NCBI GenBank assembly: GCA_036557885.1
Contig: DATBGS010000006.1
Span: 16,369-80,368, forward strand
Origin: DATBGS01 sp036557885
Lineage (GTDB): Bacteria; Chloroflexota; Ktedonobacteria; Ktedonobacterales; DATBGS01
DNA length: 64,000 bases
Direction of reading: 5' to 3'
Shown here piece after piece: positions 8,237 through 17,694 of this stretch (positions are counted from its first letter, which is position 1; each line of letters starts with the position of its first letter). The notes beneath the pieces were generated by a model. It was given only the letters and a program-made list of their open reading frames with translations, searched no databases and had not been told where the DNA came from. The translations under genes and the position numbers were made by a program.

Positions 8237-9106
8237 ATGAAAGAGAGATCGCTTGTGCTTCCACCGCGTAAAACGCTCACGGTGCCAATACTCATGTATC
8301 ACAGCATCTCAAACCAGGCGACGCGGCAGTTTCGCCAGTTTGCGGTGCCGCCTCCCCTGTTTGCCAGTCAGATGCGCTACCTGTGCAGAGAAGGCTATAC
8401 GCCTGTGTCTGTTACCCAGCTTGTGAAGATGCTCTTTGCAGGAGACACAGCTGGTGGAGCTTTGCCCGCCCATCCTGTAGTCATTACGTTTGATGATGGA
8501 TTTGCTGACTTTTTCAGCGAGGCGCTGCCCATCCTTACGGAGTATGCGTTCACGGCCACCCTCTATGTCCCCACCGCGTTTGTCAACGCGACCAGCCGTT
8601 GGCTGCGGCGCGAGGGTGAGGCACAGCGCCCGATGCTCACCTGGGAGCAGATTGCTGAGATCAGCGCGCGCGGCATCGAAATCGGGGCGCACAGCCATCA
8701 TCACCCCCAGCTTGATAGGCTCTCTCCGGCACGGGCGCAGGATGAAATTGCGCAAAGCAAGTGGATGTTAGAAGACCACCTGGGGAACGTCATACACAGT
8801 TTTGCTTACCCGTTTGGCTATTCTTCGCCAATGGTGCGGCGCATCGTGCGCGACCTGGGGTTTTCTTCGGCCTGCGCGGTGAAGCATGCCTTCAGTTCAG
8901 AGGCGAGCGATCCCTTTGCGCTGGCTCGCCTGATGGTGGATGCCACGACGACTGTTGAGGCGTTCAGCGCGTTACTCACCACCGGGCGCAGCGCTTCCCT
9001 GCTCACGACGCTGTATCGGCGCGCGCGTACCCCCATCTGGCAAACCGTCCGTCGCGGTTCGGCGCCTGTGACGCGCCATTTTCAAGGAGATCAGGCAACT
9101 GTATGA
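8237..9106 (+). CDS. Polysaccharide deacetylase (NodB/CE4 family)
   Basis: A 289-aa protein with CE4 signatures: VPILMYHSIS near the N-terminus, motif 1 TFDDG (catalytic and metal Asp), motif 2 HSHHHPQL (metal His residues), and FAYPFG. Family knowledge: metal-dependent removal of N- or O-acetyl groups from glycans. No signal peptide is evident, so a cytoplasmic or membrane-associated site on a lipid-linked intermediate is possible. The ATG at 8237 is preceded directly by an in-frame TTG, and the ribosome site is weak. Its stop overlaps the next start (ATGA), so it is translationally coupled to the following glycosyltransferase. Confidence 0.88.
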   Translation: MKERSLVLPPRKTLTVPILMYHSISNQATRQFRQFAVPPPLFASQMRYLCREGYTPVSVTQLVKMLFAGDTAGGALPAHPVVITFDDGFADFFSEALPILTEYAFTATLYVPTAFVNATSRWLRREGEAQRPMLTWEQIAEISARGIEIGAHSHHHPQLDRLSPARAQDEIAQSKWMLEDHLGNVIHSFAYPFGYSSPMVRRIVRDLGFSSACAVKHAFSSEASDPFALARLMVDATTTVEAFSALLTTGRSASLLTTLYRRARTPIWQTVRRGSAPVTRHFQGDQATV

Positions 9107-10128
9107 CAGAGAACAGTACCGATGTTCGTGCCGACGTTTCGGTAATTATCTGCGCTTATACAGAAGAGCGCTGGCCCGATCTGGTGGCGGCCATCGAGTC
9201 TATCGAAAGACAGCGCCAGCCAGCGCGCGAACTGCTGCTGGTGATTGATCACAATCCGGCTTTGTTGGGGCGGGTGCGCGCGGCTTTCCCCACTGTCACA
9301 AGCGTAGAAAACAGCGAGCCACAGGGCTTGTCTGGCGCGCGCAACAGTGGTATTGCGCATGCCAGCGGCTCTCTGATCGCCTTTCTGGATGATGATGCAA
9401 CGGCAGAACCGGACTGGCTGGAGCGCTTATGTCGCTGCTGCGCAGATGAGCGCGTGCTGGGCGCGGGTGGCACCGTTGAACCCGCCTGGCTTGATACGCA
9501 ACCTGCATGGTTTCCGCGCGAATTTCACTGGGTGGTGGGCTGCACGTATCTATGTCCACCAGCGCAGCCGGTTGTTGTGCGCAACCCGTTTGGCGGCTGC
9601 ACATGCTTTCGGCGCGAGATTTTTGAGGGAGTTGGCGGCTTCCGCAGTGAGATTGGGCGAACGAAGCAACAGCTTCTGGGCTGCGAAGAGACAGAACTGT
9701 GCATTCGCGCCAGACAGCACTGGCCTGAGAAATGCTTTCTGTACGAGCCACGCGCCAGGATTCATCACCGCATTCCCCCGCAGCGTGGCACCTGGCGCTA
9801 TTTTCGCTCGCGCTGTTATGGCGAAGGTCTTTCGAAGGCGCGGGTTGCGCGCTATGTGGGCGCGAAAGATGGGCTGGCCTCGGAGCGCGCGTATACCTTG
9901 CGTCTGCTGCCCCAGGGAGTGCTGCGCGGCCTATGCGATGGTCTGCTGCGCCTGGACCCGGCAGGCTTTGCGCGGGCTGGCGCAATCGTGGGCGGCCTGT
10001 TTTTGACGACGCTGGGCTATGCGCGGGGAATGTTCTCGCGCATCCAAAGGGAAGACTCAGAAAGCGAAGAGGCTGTGGCTGTCCCGACCCCACTCGAATC
10101 CGAAGCGCAGCAGAAAGGATTGGGCTAA
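9103..10128 (+). CDS. Glycosyltransferase family 2
   Basis: A 341-aa GT2 protein. Seen: VSVIICAYTEERW at the N-terminus, GLSGARNSGIAHASG (acceptor/nucleotide loop), FLDDDATAEPDWL (metal-binding acidic motif), and a GGFRSEIGR segment with CEETELC typical of rhamnosyl/galactosyl-type GT2 enzymes. The start overlaps the previous stop by four bases and has AAGGAG upstream. Inferred: adds one sugar to the lipid-linked glycan; donor and linkage are unknown. Confidence 0.87.
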   Translation: MTENSTDVRADVSVIICAYTEERWPDLVAAIESIERQRQPARELLLVIDHNPALLGRVRAAFPTVTSVENSEPQGLSGARNSGIAHASGSLIAFLDDDATAEPDWLERLCRCCADERVLGAGGTVEPAWLDTQPAWFPREFHWVVGCTYLCPPAQPVVVRNPFGGCTCFRREIFEGVGGFRSEIGRTKQQLLGCEETELCIRARQHWPEKCFLYEPRARIHHRIPPQRGTWRYFRSRCYGEGLSKARVARYVGAKDGLASERAYTLRLLPQGVLRGLCDGLLRLDPAGFARAGAIVGGLFLTTLGYARGMFSRIQREDSESEEAVAVPTPLESEAQQKGLG

Positions 10129-10131
10129 TCC

Positions 10132-11556
10132 ATGAGCACGTCTCTTCAAGTAGATCGTCTAAACATTCCCGTATCTTCGGCGCCCGCCCCGGCGCGCATT
10201 CTGGAAATTGAGTTGGCGCAGCCCATCCCCGCGCTCTCAGCCTGTGATGAGCGAGGACAGAGCTACCGCCGCGCGCTCGGTGTGGTGCGCTTGCACACGC
10301 AGCCGCTGGGGTTCGTTGAATTCCAGTTTGATGAGCATGGCGTCAGTGCAGCGAACTGTGCGCGGCAAATCTGGCAATGCCTGCGTGAGCAGATCAACGC
10401 GCATCTGCAACAGGACAACCTGCCACCAGTCACTGAGCTTGACCCCGCCGGTTTGCCGGTTGCGCTGCCGCGCTGTATCCAGGAGCGCGAGGAGTTACTG
10501 GAGCAGGCGCCATTTGTCAGCGTGATTGTTCCAACACATAACCGTCCGCATACCCTGCTCCCCTGCCTGCTCTCGCTGCTGACTCTGCGCTACCCACACT
10601 ATGAAATCATCGTCGTTGATAACGCGCCAACGATGCCAGAGACTGCCAAATTTGTCCAGGAGATCATGCGCAAGGCTCCGGCTCCCCAGGTGCGCTATCT
10701 GCGCGAGGACCGGCCTGGCCCATCCTGGGCACGGAATTGTGGCATGCTTGCTGCCAGGGGCGACATCCTGGCCTTCACCGATGATGACGTGATGGTTGAT
10801 AGCTATTGGCTGGTTGAGCTGGTGCGCGGGTTCGGGCGCACGGAGAACGTCGCTTGCGTCACAGGCTGCAACTTGCCGCTGGAACTGGAGACACCTTCGC
10901 AGTTCTGGTATGAAGCCTATGGGGGAGTCAACTGGTTTCAGGAAGACGGCGGCCCACGCTGGGATCTTACCCCCCGTATCTTTGATCTCAAGGAGCATCG
11001 CGCAAAAACGCCGCTCTATCCGTATAAAGCGGGCATCTTTGGCGGCGGATCAAGTATGGCGTTTACGGCAGCCTTCCTGCGCAGTGTGCAGGGCTTCGAT
11101 CCCGCATTGGGTGGTGGTGGGCCATCCCGTTCTGGAGAGGATATAGCAGTGTTTTTTCAAGTCGTGACACGCGGCTACACGCTTGTCTACGCGCCGACAG
11201 CGCTGATCTATCACCGGCATCGCCGCGACTACCGGGAATTGCAGCGGCAGATTTATAACTATGGCGTGGGCATTACCGCGTATCTGACAAAGAGCCTGCT
11301 CGATGCTCCGCATCTGCTGCCCGATTTCTTTGCTCAAACCTGTGTCGCGTACTTTCAGTCTTTTTTCAAACAGCAGAGGCAATCCAGGAAACTGCCGCCA
11401 CATTATCCCAGAGAGTTGATCAAGATCAGGCGCAAGGGGATGCTGTATGGGCCGATAGCCTATCTCCAGGGCCGAAGACTGGCGCGCAAAATGGCCTCGG
11501 ATAGGTGCGAACAACGCGCCGTGCTCGCTGGAAAGAATGGGCAGGGAGCCGCGTGA
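10132..11556 (+). CDS. Glycosyltransferase family 2 with extra N-terminal domain
   Basis: A 474-aa protein. Residues 1 to about 120 form a region not recognised here. A GT2 domain follows: VSVIVPTHNRPHTL, GPSWARNCGMLAARG, and the acidic motif AFTDDDVMVD, then GGGGPSRSGEDIAVF and YHRHRRDYREL. It begins three bases after the preceding GT2 gene. Family knowledge: inverting GT-A transferase at the cytoplasmic membrane. The N-terminal region may contribute acceptor specificity; this is inference. Confidence 0.86.
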   Translation: MSTSLQVDRLNIPVSSAPAPARILEIELAQPIPALSACDERGQSYRRALGVVRLHTQPLGFVEFQFDEHGVSAANCARQIWQCLREQINAHLQQDNLPPVTELDPAGLPVALPRCIQEREELLEQAPFVSVIVPTHNRPHTLLPCLLSLLTLRYPHYEIIVVDNAPTMPETAKFVQEIMRKAPAPQVRYLREDRPGPSWARNCGMLAARGDILAFTDDDVMVDSYWLVELVRGFGRTENVACVTGCNLPLELETPSQFWYEAYGGVNWFQEDGGPRWDLTPRIFDLKEHRAKTPLYPYKAGIFGGGSSMAFTAAFLRSVQGFDPALGGGGPSRSGEDIAVFFQVVTRGYTLVYAPTALIYHRHRRDYRELQRQIYNYGVGITAYLTKSLLDAPHLLPDFFAQTCVAYFQSFFKQQRQSRKLPPHYPRELIKIRRKGMLYGPIAYLQGRRLARKMASDRCEQRAVLAGKNGQGAA

Positions 11557-12893
11557 AAGCAGCACTCTGGCGATGGATAACGACACATCGTCTGTTATTA
11601 TCCAATGCAGGTTCGCTTCTGGGGACAACGATTGCCACCTCCGGCTTTGGTTTTGTGTATTGGTGGGCTGCCGCGCGATTGTTTTCACCGGAAGCGGTAG
11701 GCTTTTCCTCTGCGGCCATCTCCGCCATGACTTTGCTTGGCACAGGGGCTATCTTAGGGCTGGGCACGCTGCTGGTGGGCGAGCTACCACATCAGCCCGG
11801 TAAGGAAGCTGCGCTCATCAGCGCGGCGCTGCTCCTTGTGGCGGCACTAGGAGGCGTCTCTGGCATTATCCTTGCCGTTGCTGCTCCTTTTCTGGCAAAA
11901 GACCTGGCGCCTCTGGGAGCTAATATCGGGGTGAGCGTGGTGTTTGCTGCTGGGGCCAGCCTCACCGCTGTGACTATTGTGCTCGATCAGGCGATGATCG
12001 GGTTGTGGCGAGGAGGGGTGCAGTTCTTTCGCAATGCGGCTTTTTCTGTGATCAAACTGGCCCTGGTCTTTGCCATCGGTTTCTGGCTGGCGGGCGCAAC
12101 ATGGATGACCATCTATGCCACGTGGACCGCCGGAAACGCGCTTTCTTTGCTCATGCTGGCCGGATACGCGCTGTGGAAAGGAAGCTGGTCGCGGCAGATC
12201 TATCACCCGCAGTGGAGGTTGCTCTGGAAACTGGGGCCAGCGGCGCTCCAGCATCATGTCCTCAACCTGATCCTCCGCGCGCCAATGCTGGCGCTGCCGG
12301 TGCTGGTGACGTTGCAGCTCTCCGTGACAATGAATGCCTGGTTTTATGTGGCCTTGATGATTGCCAATGGGGTGTTTTCTATTCCTCTGGCCTTAACAAC
12401 GGTGCTCTTTGCTACAGAGAGCACCACGCCAGAAGCAGTCGCGCAAAAAACGCGCCTGACGCTTACCCTTTCGCTTGCGCTCTCGCTCGTTGCTCTCGTG
12501 GTGCTCTTTGCTTTCCCGAAGCTTCTTCTCGGTCTATTCGGCCAGGCGTATGCAGCGCAAGCGGCGTGGAGCCTGCGTTTGCTGGGTCTGGCCGCCATTC
12601 CCTTGATTTTGAAAAACCACTATATCGTCCTCTGCCGCATGCAGAACCAGATGGTACGCGCTATTCTCCCATTGCTGGCTGGCCTCGCTCTTGAACTGGG
12701 CGGCGCGGCCATTGGCGCGTACCTGGGCGGGTTAACTGGCTTGAGCCTGGGATGGGTCATAGCGCAGTGTCTGGAGGCCGCGCTGATGACTCCGCGTGTT
12801 TACCGCGCTGTGCGCCTGGCAGTGCTGCTGCCCTTGAGCGCCCCACCTCTGGCGCTGGATATGGGCAAGACAAAGGAAGGTCTGCATCCATGA
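11553..12893 (+). CDS. Polysaccharide flippase-like membrane protein (MOP/Wzx type)
   Basis: A 446-aa protein, almost wholly hydrophobic, with about 12-14 predicted membrane segments and the layout of O-antigen/teichoic acid flippases. An early ATSGFGFVYWWAAARLFSP segment resembles the first helices of that family. I chose the GTG at 11553, which overlaps the preceding TGA as GTGA; a GTG at 11505 is in frame but buried in the upstream gene. Inferred function: translocates the lipid-linked glycan made by the upstream transferases to the outer membrane face. Confidence 0.78.
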   Translation: MKAALWRWITTHRLLLSNAGSLLGTTIATSGFGFVYWWAAARLFSPEAVGFSSAAISAMTLLGTGAILGLGTLLVGELPHQPGKEAALISAALLLVAALGGVSGIILAVAAPFLAKDLAPLGANIGVSVVFAAGASLTAVTIVLDQAMIGLWRGGVQFFRNAAFSVIKLALVFAIGFWLAGATWMTIYATWTAGNALSLLMLAGYALWKGSWSRQIYHPQWRLLWKLGPAALQHHVLNLILRAPMLALPVLVTLQLSVTMNAWFYVALMIANGVFSIPLALTTVLFATESTTPEAVAQKTRLTLTLSLALSLVALVVLFAFPKLLLGLFGQAYAAQAAWSLRLLGLAAIPLILKNHYIVLCRMQNQMVRAILPLLAGLALELGGAAIGAYLGGLTGLSLGWVIAQCLEAALMTPRVYRAVRLAVLLPLSAPPLALDMGKTKEGLHP

Positions 12894-14884
12894 TGACTTC
12901 TGGTGCTTCTGAAACGGTTGAGGTTGGACGGATGAGAGAGGAGACAGAGCGTGGCTTCAACAAACAGCGCGCGTCGCTGACGCGCGTGGATATGGCGCTG
13001 ATTGCCCTGCCAATTGGCGTGTTTGTCTTCTGGCTGCGCTCGCTCCAGGGTGTCTCCCTCCAGCAGATGAATGATCTGGGCCTGGTTTCGGTGTTTTCGC
13101 CCTTCACCTTGCTGGTCCTGGTTGTCTTGATGGTCAGCTTTTGCGGGTGTTTACAGCGGCCCCGCCTGCGGCCTCTCATCCTGCTGCTGCATCTTTGCCT
13201 CTTGATTTTTATGTTGTATGGCGTTACTTCGCTGATCGAAGAAGCGCCGCGTTTCAGCGTGCTCTATCGGCATGCGGGGTATACCGAATATATCGTGCGT
13301 ACCGGCACGGTTGACCCCAGCCTGGATGCCTACTTCAACTGGACGGGGTTCTTTATTCTCAGCGCCTTTGTGACGCGCAGCATGAGCTACCCCAGCATCC
13401 TCAGCTTTGCGGGGTGGGCGCCCGTCTTCTTTAATTTGATCTACCTCGCGCCATTACACCTGCTGTTTTCTACGTTCACGACCAATAAACGCCTGGTATG
13501 GCTGGCGCTCTGGTTCTTCTGCCTGACCAACTGGATTGGGCAGGATTATTATTCGCCGCAAGGGTTGGATTTCTTTCTCTATCTGGTGATTATTGCCGCG
13601 CTGCTGCGCTGGTTTAGGCCGCAAGAGACGCAGGTGAGAGCAAGGTCTACTCGCTGGGATGGCTTGCTCAAACATCTGCCCACGTTTGCGCGGCGCGGCT
13701 ACTACTGGATAGCAAGCCCGGCGCCTGGAACCGAATCTGTATCACCAGGATTACGCCGGGCATTGCTGGCGCTGCTGCTCTTGATCTTTGCCTTTGTTGT
13801 AGCCAGTCACCCGCTGACACCCTTTTTTGTCCTGGCAAGCGTTATCGCGCTTGTATTTTTTCGCCGCTGCGCTCCGGCCTGGCTCCCTGTGGTCATGGCG
13901 CTGATGACGGCAGCCTGGATACTCCTGATGACCAGAGCGTTTTTAGCCGGGCATCTGGACTGGGTGACGGGGGGCGTTGGGCATCTCACCAGTATCTTTT
14001 CCGAAAATGTTGCCAGCCGCGTCTCTGGCAGCCCGGATCATGAACTGATTGCCCAGATGCGCCTGCTGACAACGGCGGTGGTCTGGGGGCTGGCGTTTGT
14101 CGGCTGCCTCTGGCGCATCCGTCGGGGGTATCGTGACGTGGATGCTATGCTGCTTGCCATCGCCCCCTTTCCGCTGCTGGTCGTTCAGCCATATGGCGGT
14201 GAGATGCTGCTGCGCATCTATCTTTTCGCATTGCCCTGTATGGCCTTTTTTGGCGCTTCGCTCTTCTACAACGAACAGGCAAAGGCGCAGGCAAAAGAAT
14301 ACGCAAGTGAGCACGCAGCGAGTGGGCAGCAGCACCGGCAAAATAGGCGTTCCACACGCTTGCTCAAAACACCCGCGCTGCGCTTGTTTGCCTCGCCGCG
14401 CTGGAAAGCGGCGCTGACGGCAGGACTCAGCATCCTCTTGCTGGCTGGTTTTCTTTTTGCGCGCTATGGAAACGAGCGCCAGGATTACATGACCAACGCC
14501 GAGGTTGCCGGGGTGCAGTATCTCTACAACATTGCTCAGCCGGGCGCGATCTTTATCGCGGGTACAGATGGCACTCCCTGGCAATCTCAGGATTTCGAGA
14601 AATACAATCTGTTCGTCCTGACTGATTCGCTGCTGAGCGCGGTTGCGCAGGGGAATGCCGCCGCTATTACGCAATTTATTCAGGATAAAGCGTATACCGT
14701 CGCCTACCTGATTTTTACGCGCAGCCAGGAAGCTACGCTGGAGGCGACGTTCGACGCGGCGCCGGGTACTCTCGACCGCTTAGAAACGGCGCTGCTTGCC
14801 TCCGGGAACTACCGGCTGCTCTATAGCAACCACGACGCGCGCATTCTGCTGTTCATTGACAACACAGAGGAAGGCACATCATGA
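12890..14884 (+). CDS. Large polytopic membrane protein, possible GT-C type glycosyltransferase or polymerase
   Basis: A 664-aa protein with at least ten hydrophobic segments and a soluble C-terminal part after about residue 530. A motif NWIGQDYYSPQGLDFF is typical of membrane proteins of unknown function in polysaccharide clusters of Actinobacteria and Chloroflexota. The ATG at 12890 overlaps the upstream stop and has AAGGAAGG before it. The position after the flippase fits a polymerase or a lipid-donor-dependent transferase, but no catalytic motif was identified, so this role is inference only. Confidence 0.7.
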   Translation: MMTSGASETVEVGRMREETERGFNKQRASLTRVDMALIALPIGVFVFWLRSLQGVSLQQMNDLGLVSVFSPFTLLVLVVLMVSFCGCLQRPRLRPLILLLHLCLLIFMLYGVTSLIEEAPRFSVLYRHAGYTEYIVRTGTVDPSLDAYFNWTGFFILSAFVTRSMSYPSILSFAGWAPVFFNLIYLAPLHLLFSTFTTNKRLVWLALWFFCLTNWIGQDYYSPQGLDFFLYLVIIAALLRWFRPQETQVRARSTRWDGLLKHLPTFARRGYYWIASPAPGTESVSPGLRRALLALLLLIFAFVVASHPLTPFFVLASVIALVFFRRCAPAWLPVVMALMTAAWILLMTRAFLAGHLDWVTGGVGHLTSIFSENVASRVSGSPDHELIAQMRLLTTAVVWGLAFVGCLWRIRRGYRDVDAMLLAIAPFPLLVVQPYGGEMLLRIYLFALPCMAFFGASLFYNEQAKAQAKEYASEHAASGQQHRQNRRSTRLLKTPALRLFASPRWKAALTAGLSILLLAGFLFARYGNERQDYMTNAEVAGVQYLYNIAQPGAIFIAGTDGTPWQSQDFEKYNLFVLTDSLLSAVAQGNAAAITQFIQDKAYTVAYLIFTRSQEATLEATFDAAPGTLDRLETALLASGNYRLLYSNHDARILLFIDNTEEGTS

Positions 14885-15999
14885 TGACGCAGACGCGCTG
14901 GACCTGGCCGCTGGTCTTGCTCGTTTCCGCGCTCGCGGCGGGAATCAGCACCTTCGTGCTCCCCGGCACCTGGCTGTGCCTGGTGCTCAGCCTCTGGTTT
15001 CTCCTGGTCTGCCCCGGCATGATGGTGGTGCGTTACTTGCATCTCAAGGAGCCAGTGGCAGAATGGATGCTTGCTATTGGGCTGAGTGTAGCCATTGACG
15101 CGCTGGTGGCATCTCTTGCGCTTTACGCGGGCGCGTGGTATCCCCCAGGCATTTTGGGGATACTGATGGCGCTGTGTATCTTTGGGGCCATCGCGCAGTT
15201 TGCCCAGGCGCAGCAAGCTCCCCTTCCCAGCATCGGCCAGGCTGGGAGAAAGGCTAGCAGCCCGGAATTGCTTTTCCTGCTGCTGGCCCTTGTGGTGATG
15301 CTTTCTGGCCTGGGCATCTGGTCATACAACATGCGTAGCCTCAACCGGACGCAAGCCCCAGTTCCAAAAGCTGCCCCAAAAGCTGCCGCGCTTGATGCCA
15401 TCATCGTGATGGATAACGTAGGCTCCATCGCGCGCTACGACCCGCAGGGTGATCGCTATAAAGCGGCGCAGCTGTTTGCCAGCATGCTTCCCTTTGGTAG
15501 CGAGGTGGGCATGGTGCGCATCACCAGCACACAAACCCCTGTGCGCGTGCTCCCGCTGCAAGCGCTGCGCGCAAACAGTGACCGGGCACGGGTCGTAAAC
15601 ACACTTGCTGCAAACGCCTTGCTTCCGGTTGATGCTGCCCCAGTTGCCTACTTCACCCCAGCATTAGAGATGGCGGGCGACATGCTGGGCGCAAAACCGG
15701 CCAGCGATCACAAGCTCATCGTGATTTTTACAGATGCCTTAGCATTTTCAGGAGATCAGCAGGCGTGCGCCAGCGCCTCAGACGCCTATCACCTCTGGTT
15801 TTGCACTGTTGAGGGGTTAGCGCAGCAGAAGATAGCCGTTTCCCTGGTGGGCTTTGCCCCTGCCGGAGACACGGCCACACTTCAGCCTGTGCAGCAGTTC
15901 TTTGCAGCCTATGGAGGGTTCACGGCGCCGGTTTCTGATGGCCCGAACCTGAGTGCTCAATTGACCACGACGTATCGCGCGTTGCTGGGCGCGGCGTAG
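14881..15999 (+). CDS. Membrane protein with C-terminal von Willebrand factor A-like domain
   Basis: A 372-aa protein. The first 150 residues hold about five hydrophobic segments; residues 165-372 look like a vWA domain. The first MIDAS loop reads IIVMDNVGSI, where the usual D-x-S-x-S is reduced to D-x-V-x-S, so metal binding may be altered. Later IVIFTDALAFS corresponds to the vWA strand with the second Asp. The start overlaps the upstream stop (ATGATGA). It is the last gene of the 3091-15999 cluster. Possible role: scaffold or sensor for the glycan machinery. Function is not known. Confidence 0.68.
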   Translation: MMTQTRWTWPLVLLVSALAAGISTFVLPGTWLCLVLSLWFLLVCPGMMVVRYLHLKEPVAEWMLAIGLSVAIDALVASLALYAGAWYPPGILGILMALCIFGAIAQFAQAQQAPLPSIGQAGRKASSPELLFLLLALVVMLSGLGIWSYNMRSLNRTQAPVPKAAPKAAALDAIIVMDNVGSIARYDPQGDRYKAAQLFASMLPFGSEVGMVRITSTQTPVRVLPLQALRANSDRARVVNTLAANALLPVDAAPVAYFTPALEMAGDMLGAKPASDHKLIVIFTDALAFSGDQQACASASDAYHLWFCTVEGLAQQKIAVSLVGFAPAGDTATLQPVQQFFAAYGGFTAPVSDGPNLSAQLTTTYRALLGAA

Positions 16000-16074
16000 C
16001 ACGCTGCGCCTGGCGTTTGCTGCGCTGGTGGCCTGGATAATGCCAGAGGGATATGCGGCCAGCATGCAGCAGCA

Positions 16075-17547
16075 TCAGAGATTGAGGACGCTGACCTGAT
16101 ACGGAGCAAGCTGTATTGTCTGGCTGGCGACGGAGACGGAAAGGGGGCGATTGAGCTTATTCACCAGCATGATCTTTTTGGCGGAGGCCAGCGCTTCGAC
16201 GGTATCGGGGAAGGAAACAGCCGTGTGATAGAGCAGGGTGCCTGGCGGAAAGTCATCGTTCAAGGCTTTGAGTGAGGAGTACCAGGGATACGGCTGACCA
16301 CCGCCAGCAGTGGTGGGCGTCCAGAGGCCCGCGCTGGACGGGTCATTCCCCGGACTTCCCCACGAAAGGGCCACTGCCCCGCCTGCCTCCAGCAGTTTGA
16401 TGAGGGCGTAGGTTTTGACCGCATTATCGTAGCTCGTCGTAAAAGGCGTCGGATAGGGGGAGGCATACCATTCGGCCCACCAGATAGGCAGCGTTCTGGC
16501 GCCTGGATACGCCTGGGGGTCAAGCGTCCTGATCCAGCGCGTGATGTCGGCAAATTTCTCGGCAGCGTTGAACGGGTCGGTGACATCAATGTTGTCTTTG
16601 TTCCGGTTGCCGCTGTCTATGGTGATAAAGCCTGCTCCGGCTTTGTTTTGGAGCCAGTATTGGACGACATCCAGCGAGCGCTGGTCATAGGTGCCGTAGG
16701 CGCTGCTCAACGAGGAAGAATTGCTTTGGGCGGGAGTAGACCAGGTATCCATGACGACGTAGGGGCCGCCCACCTGGATGCTTGTCGGGGCGATGTTCAG
16801 CGAGGTGGCCGTCTGCATCAGCCGCTCATAGACGAGGTTATACATGTAGGTGTAGCCATGCTGCGCGACGGGCGCCCCCGGTTTGCCCTGGCTGGTGGTG
16901 TAGTCGTAGGCGTTGGTCTGCGGGTTGTAGTAGCCTTTTAATTCGTTCCAGACCTGGAAATATCTGACATTGTAAGGCGGGACCATGTAGCGCTCGGCAA
17001 CACGCTGCACCAGAAGCAGCCAGGCGTCTAGCTTGTTATCCAGCACGCGCGAGCCGTAGGCAATATCGGCCCATTCGTCGGCCTGGGTGAGCAAGCGGGT
17101 CGTCCCATTGGGCTGAAGCTGGCCCTTCATCCACCAGGGCGCTTCGGCCAGGGTGAGGACCGGAATGCCCCCAGTTGCCAGGATGAGCCGCATGTGCGCG
17201 TCCAGCGAACTCCAGTTGCTCGGCTCGCTCTGGTTTGGGTCGGGCCAGGGATCATCAACACCCCAGCCCATAATAGAGGTGTCCACATAGCGGGCCACCC
17301 CTTTCAAGAGCGATCTGGCCTGATTTACGGCGTTCTGGTCGTTGTTCCCTGCCGGGTACTCGAGCGAGGTGTCTACGTAAGAGAAGCCTGGGGAGAATTG
17401 GCTGGTGCCAATGGGAGCGGTCAGGTCCACCGCGACCTTCGTGGAGGGTCCGTCAGGACCGCTGAGCGTACAGCTTTCCAGCAAGAAAGCAAGCAGGATG
17501 AACAGAGGGAGCAAGAAGAACAATCCTTTGTGATGTCGCTGTCGCAT
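16075..17547 (-). CDS. Secreted GH39-like glycoside hydrolase lipoprotein
   Basis: A 490-aa protein from the ATG at 17547, chosen because it begins the signal peptide (MRQRHHKGLFFLLPLF) ending in the lipobox-like LLESC. A longer frame to 17736 lacks a signal at its start. The rest is a TIM-barrel-like hydrolase. The proton donor is probably the Glu of YFQVWNEL, and a candidate nucleophile is the Glu of PIWWAEWYAS. Resemblance is to beta-xylosidase/GH39-type enzymes. It converges on the glycan operon (75-base gap), suggesting a role in trimming a surface or environmental polysaccharide. Family moderately sure, substrate unknown. Confidence 0.75.
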   Translation of the reverse strand: MRQRHHKGLFFLLPLFILLAFLLESCTLSGPDGPSTKVAVDLTAPIGTSQFSPGFSYVDTSLEYPAGNNDQNAVNQARSLLKGVARYVDTSIMGWGVDDPWPDPNQSEPSNWSSLDAHMRLILATGGIPVLTLAEAPWWMKGQLQPNGTTRLLTQADEWADIAYGSRVLDNKLDAWLLLVQRVAERYMVPPYNVRYFQVWNELKGYYNPQTNAYDYTTSQGKPGAPVAQHGYTYMYNLVYERLMQTATSLNIAPTSIQVGGPYVVMDTWSTPAQSNSSSLSSAYGTYDQRSLDVVQYWLQNKAGAGFITIDSGNRNKDNIDVTDPFNAAEKFADITRWIRTLDPQAYPGARTLPIWWAEWYASPYPTPFTTSYDNAVKTYALIKLLEAGGAVALSWGSPGNDPSSAGLWTPTTAGGGQPYPWYSSLKALNDDFPPGTLLYHTAVSFPDTVEALASAKKIMLVNKLNRPLSVSVASQTIQLAPYQVSVLNL

Positions 17548-17601
17548 GTGCACCCGCTCGTGGTAGCTCTGTTCACAACCTCCAGAAACGGTTTCTTTTG
17601 T

Positions 17602-17607
17602 ATTATA
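17602..17607 (-). promoter_or_regulatory. Candidate -10 element for the GH39-like gene
   Basis: On the minus strand a perfect TATAAT lies 55 bases upstream of the ATG at 17547. No convincing -35 box is visible at the standard distance. Confidence 0.3.
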
Positions 17608-17694
17608 CCTGTTTTGCGCTGGTAAGAACACTTTTACACGTACAAAAAGCATCCAATTTTTATGGGGCGGCGATTTCCCGTAAAGGAGCGACGT

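Noticed and set aside
11505..11552. Upstream GTG start for the flippase
   Set aside because: Would overlap the glycosyltransferase by about 50 bases; the GTGA overlap at 11553 is the better start.
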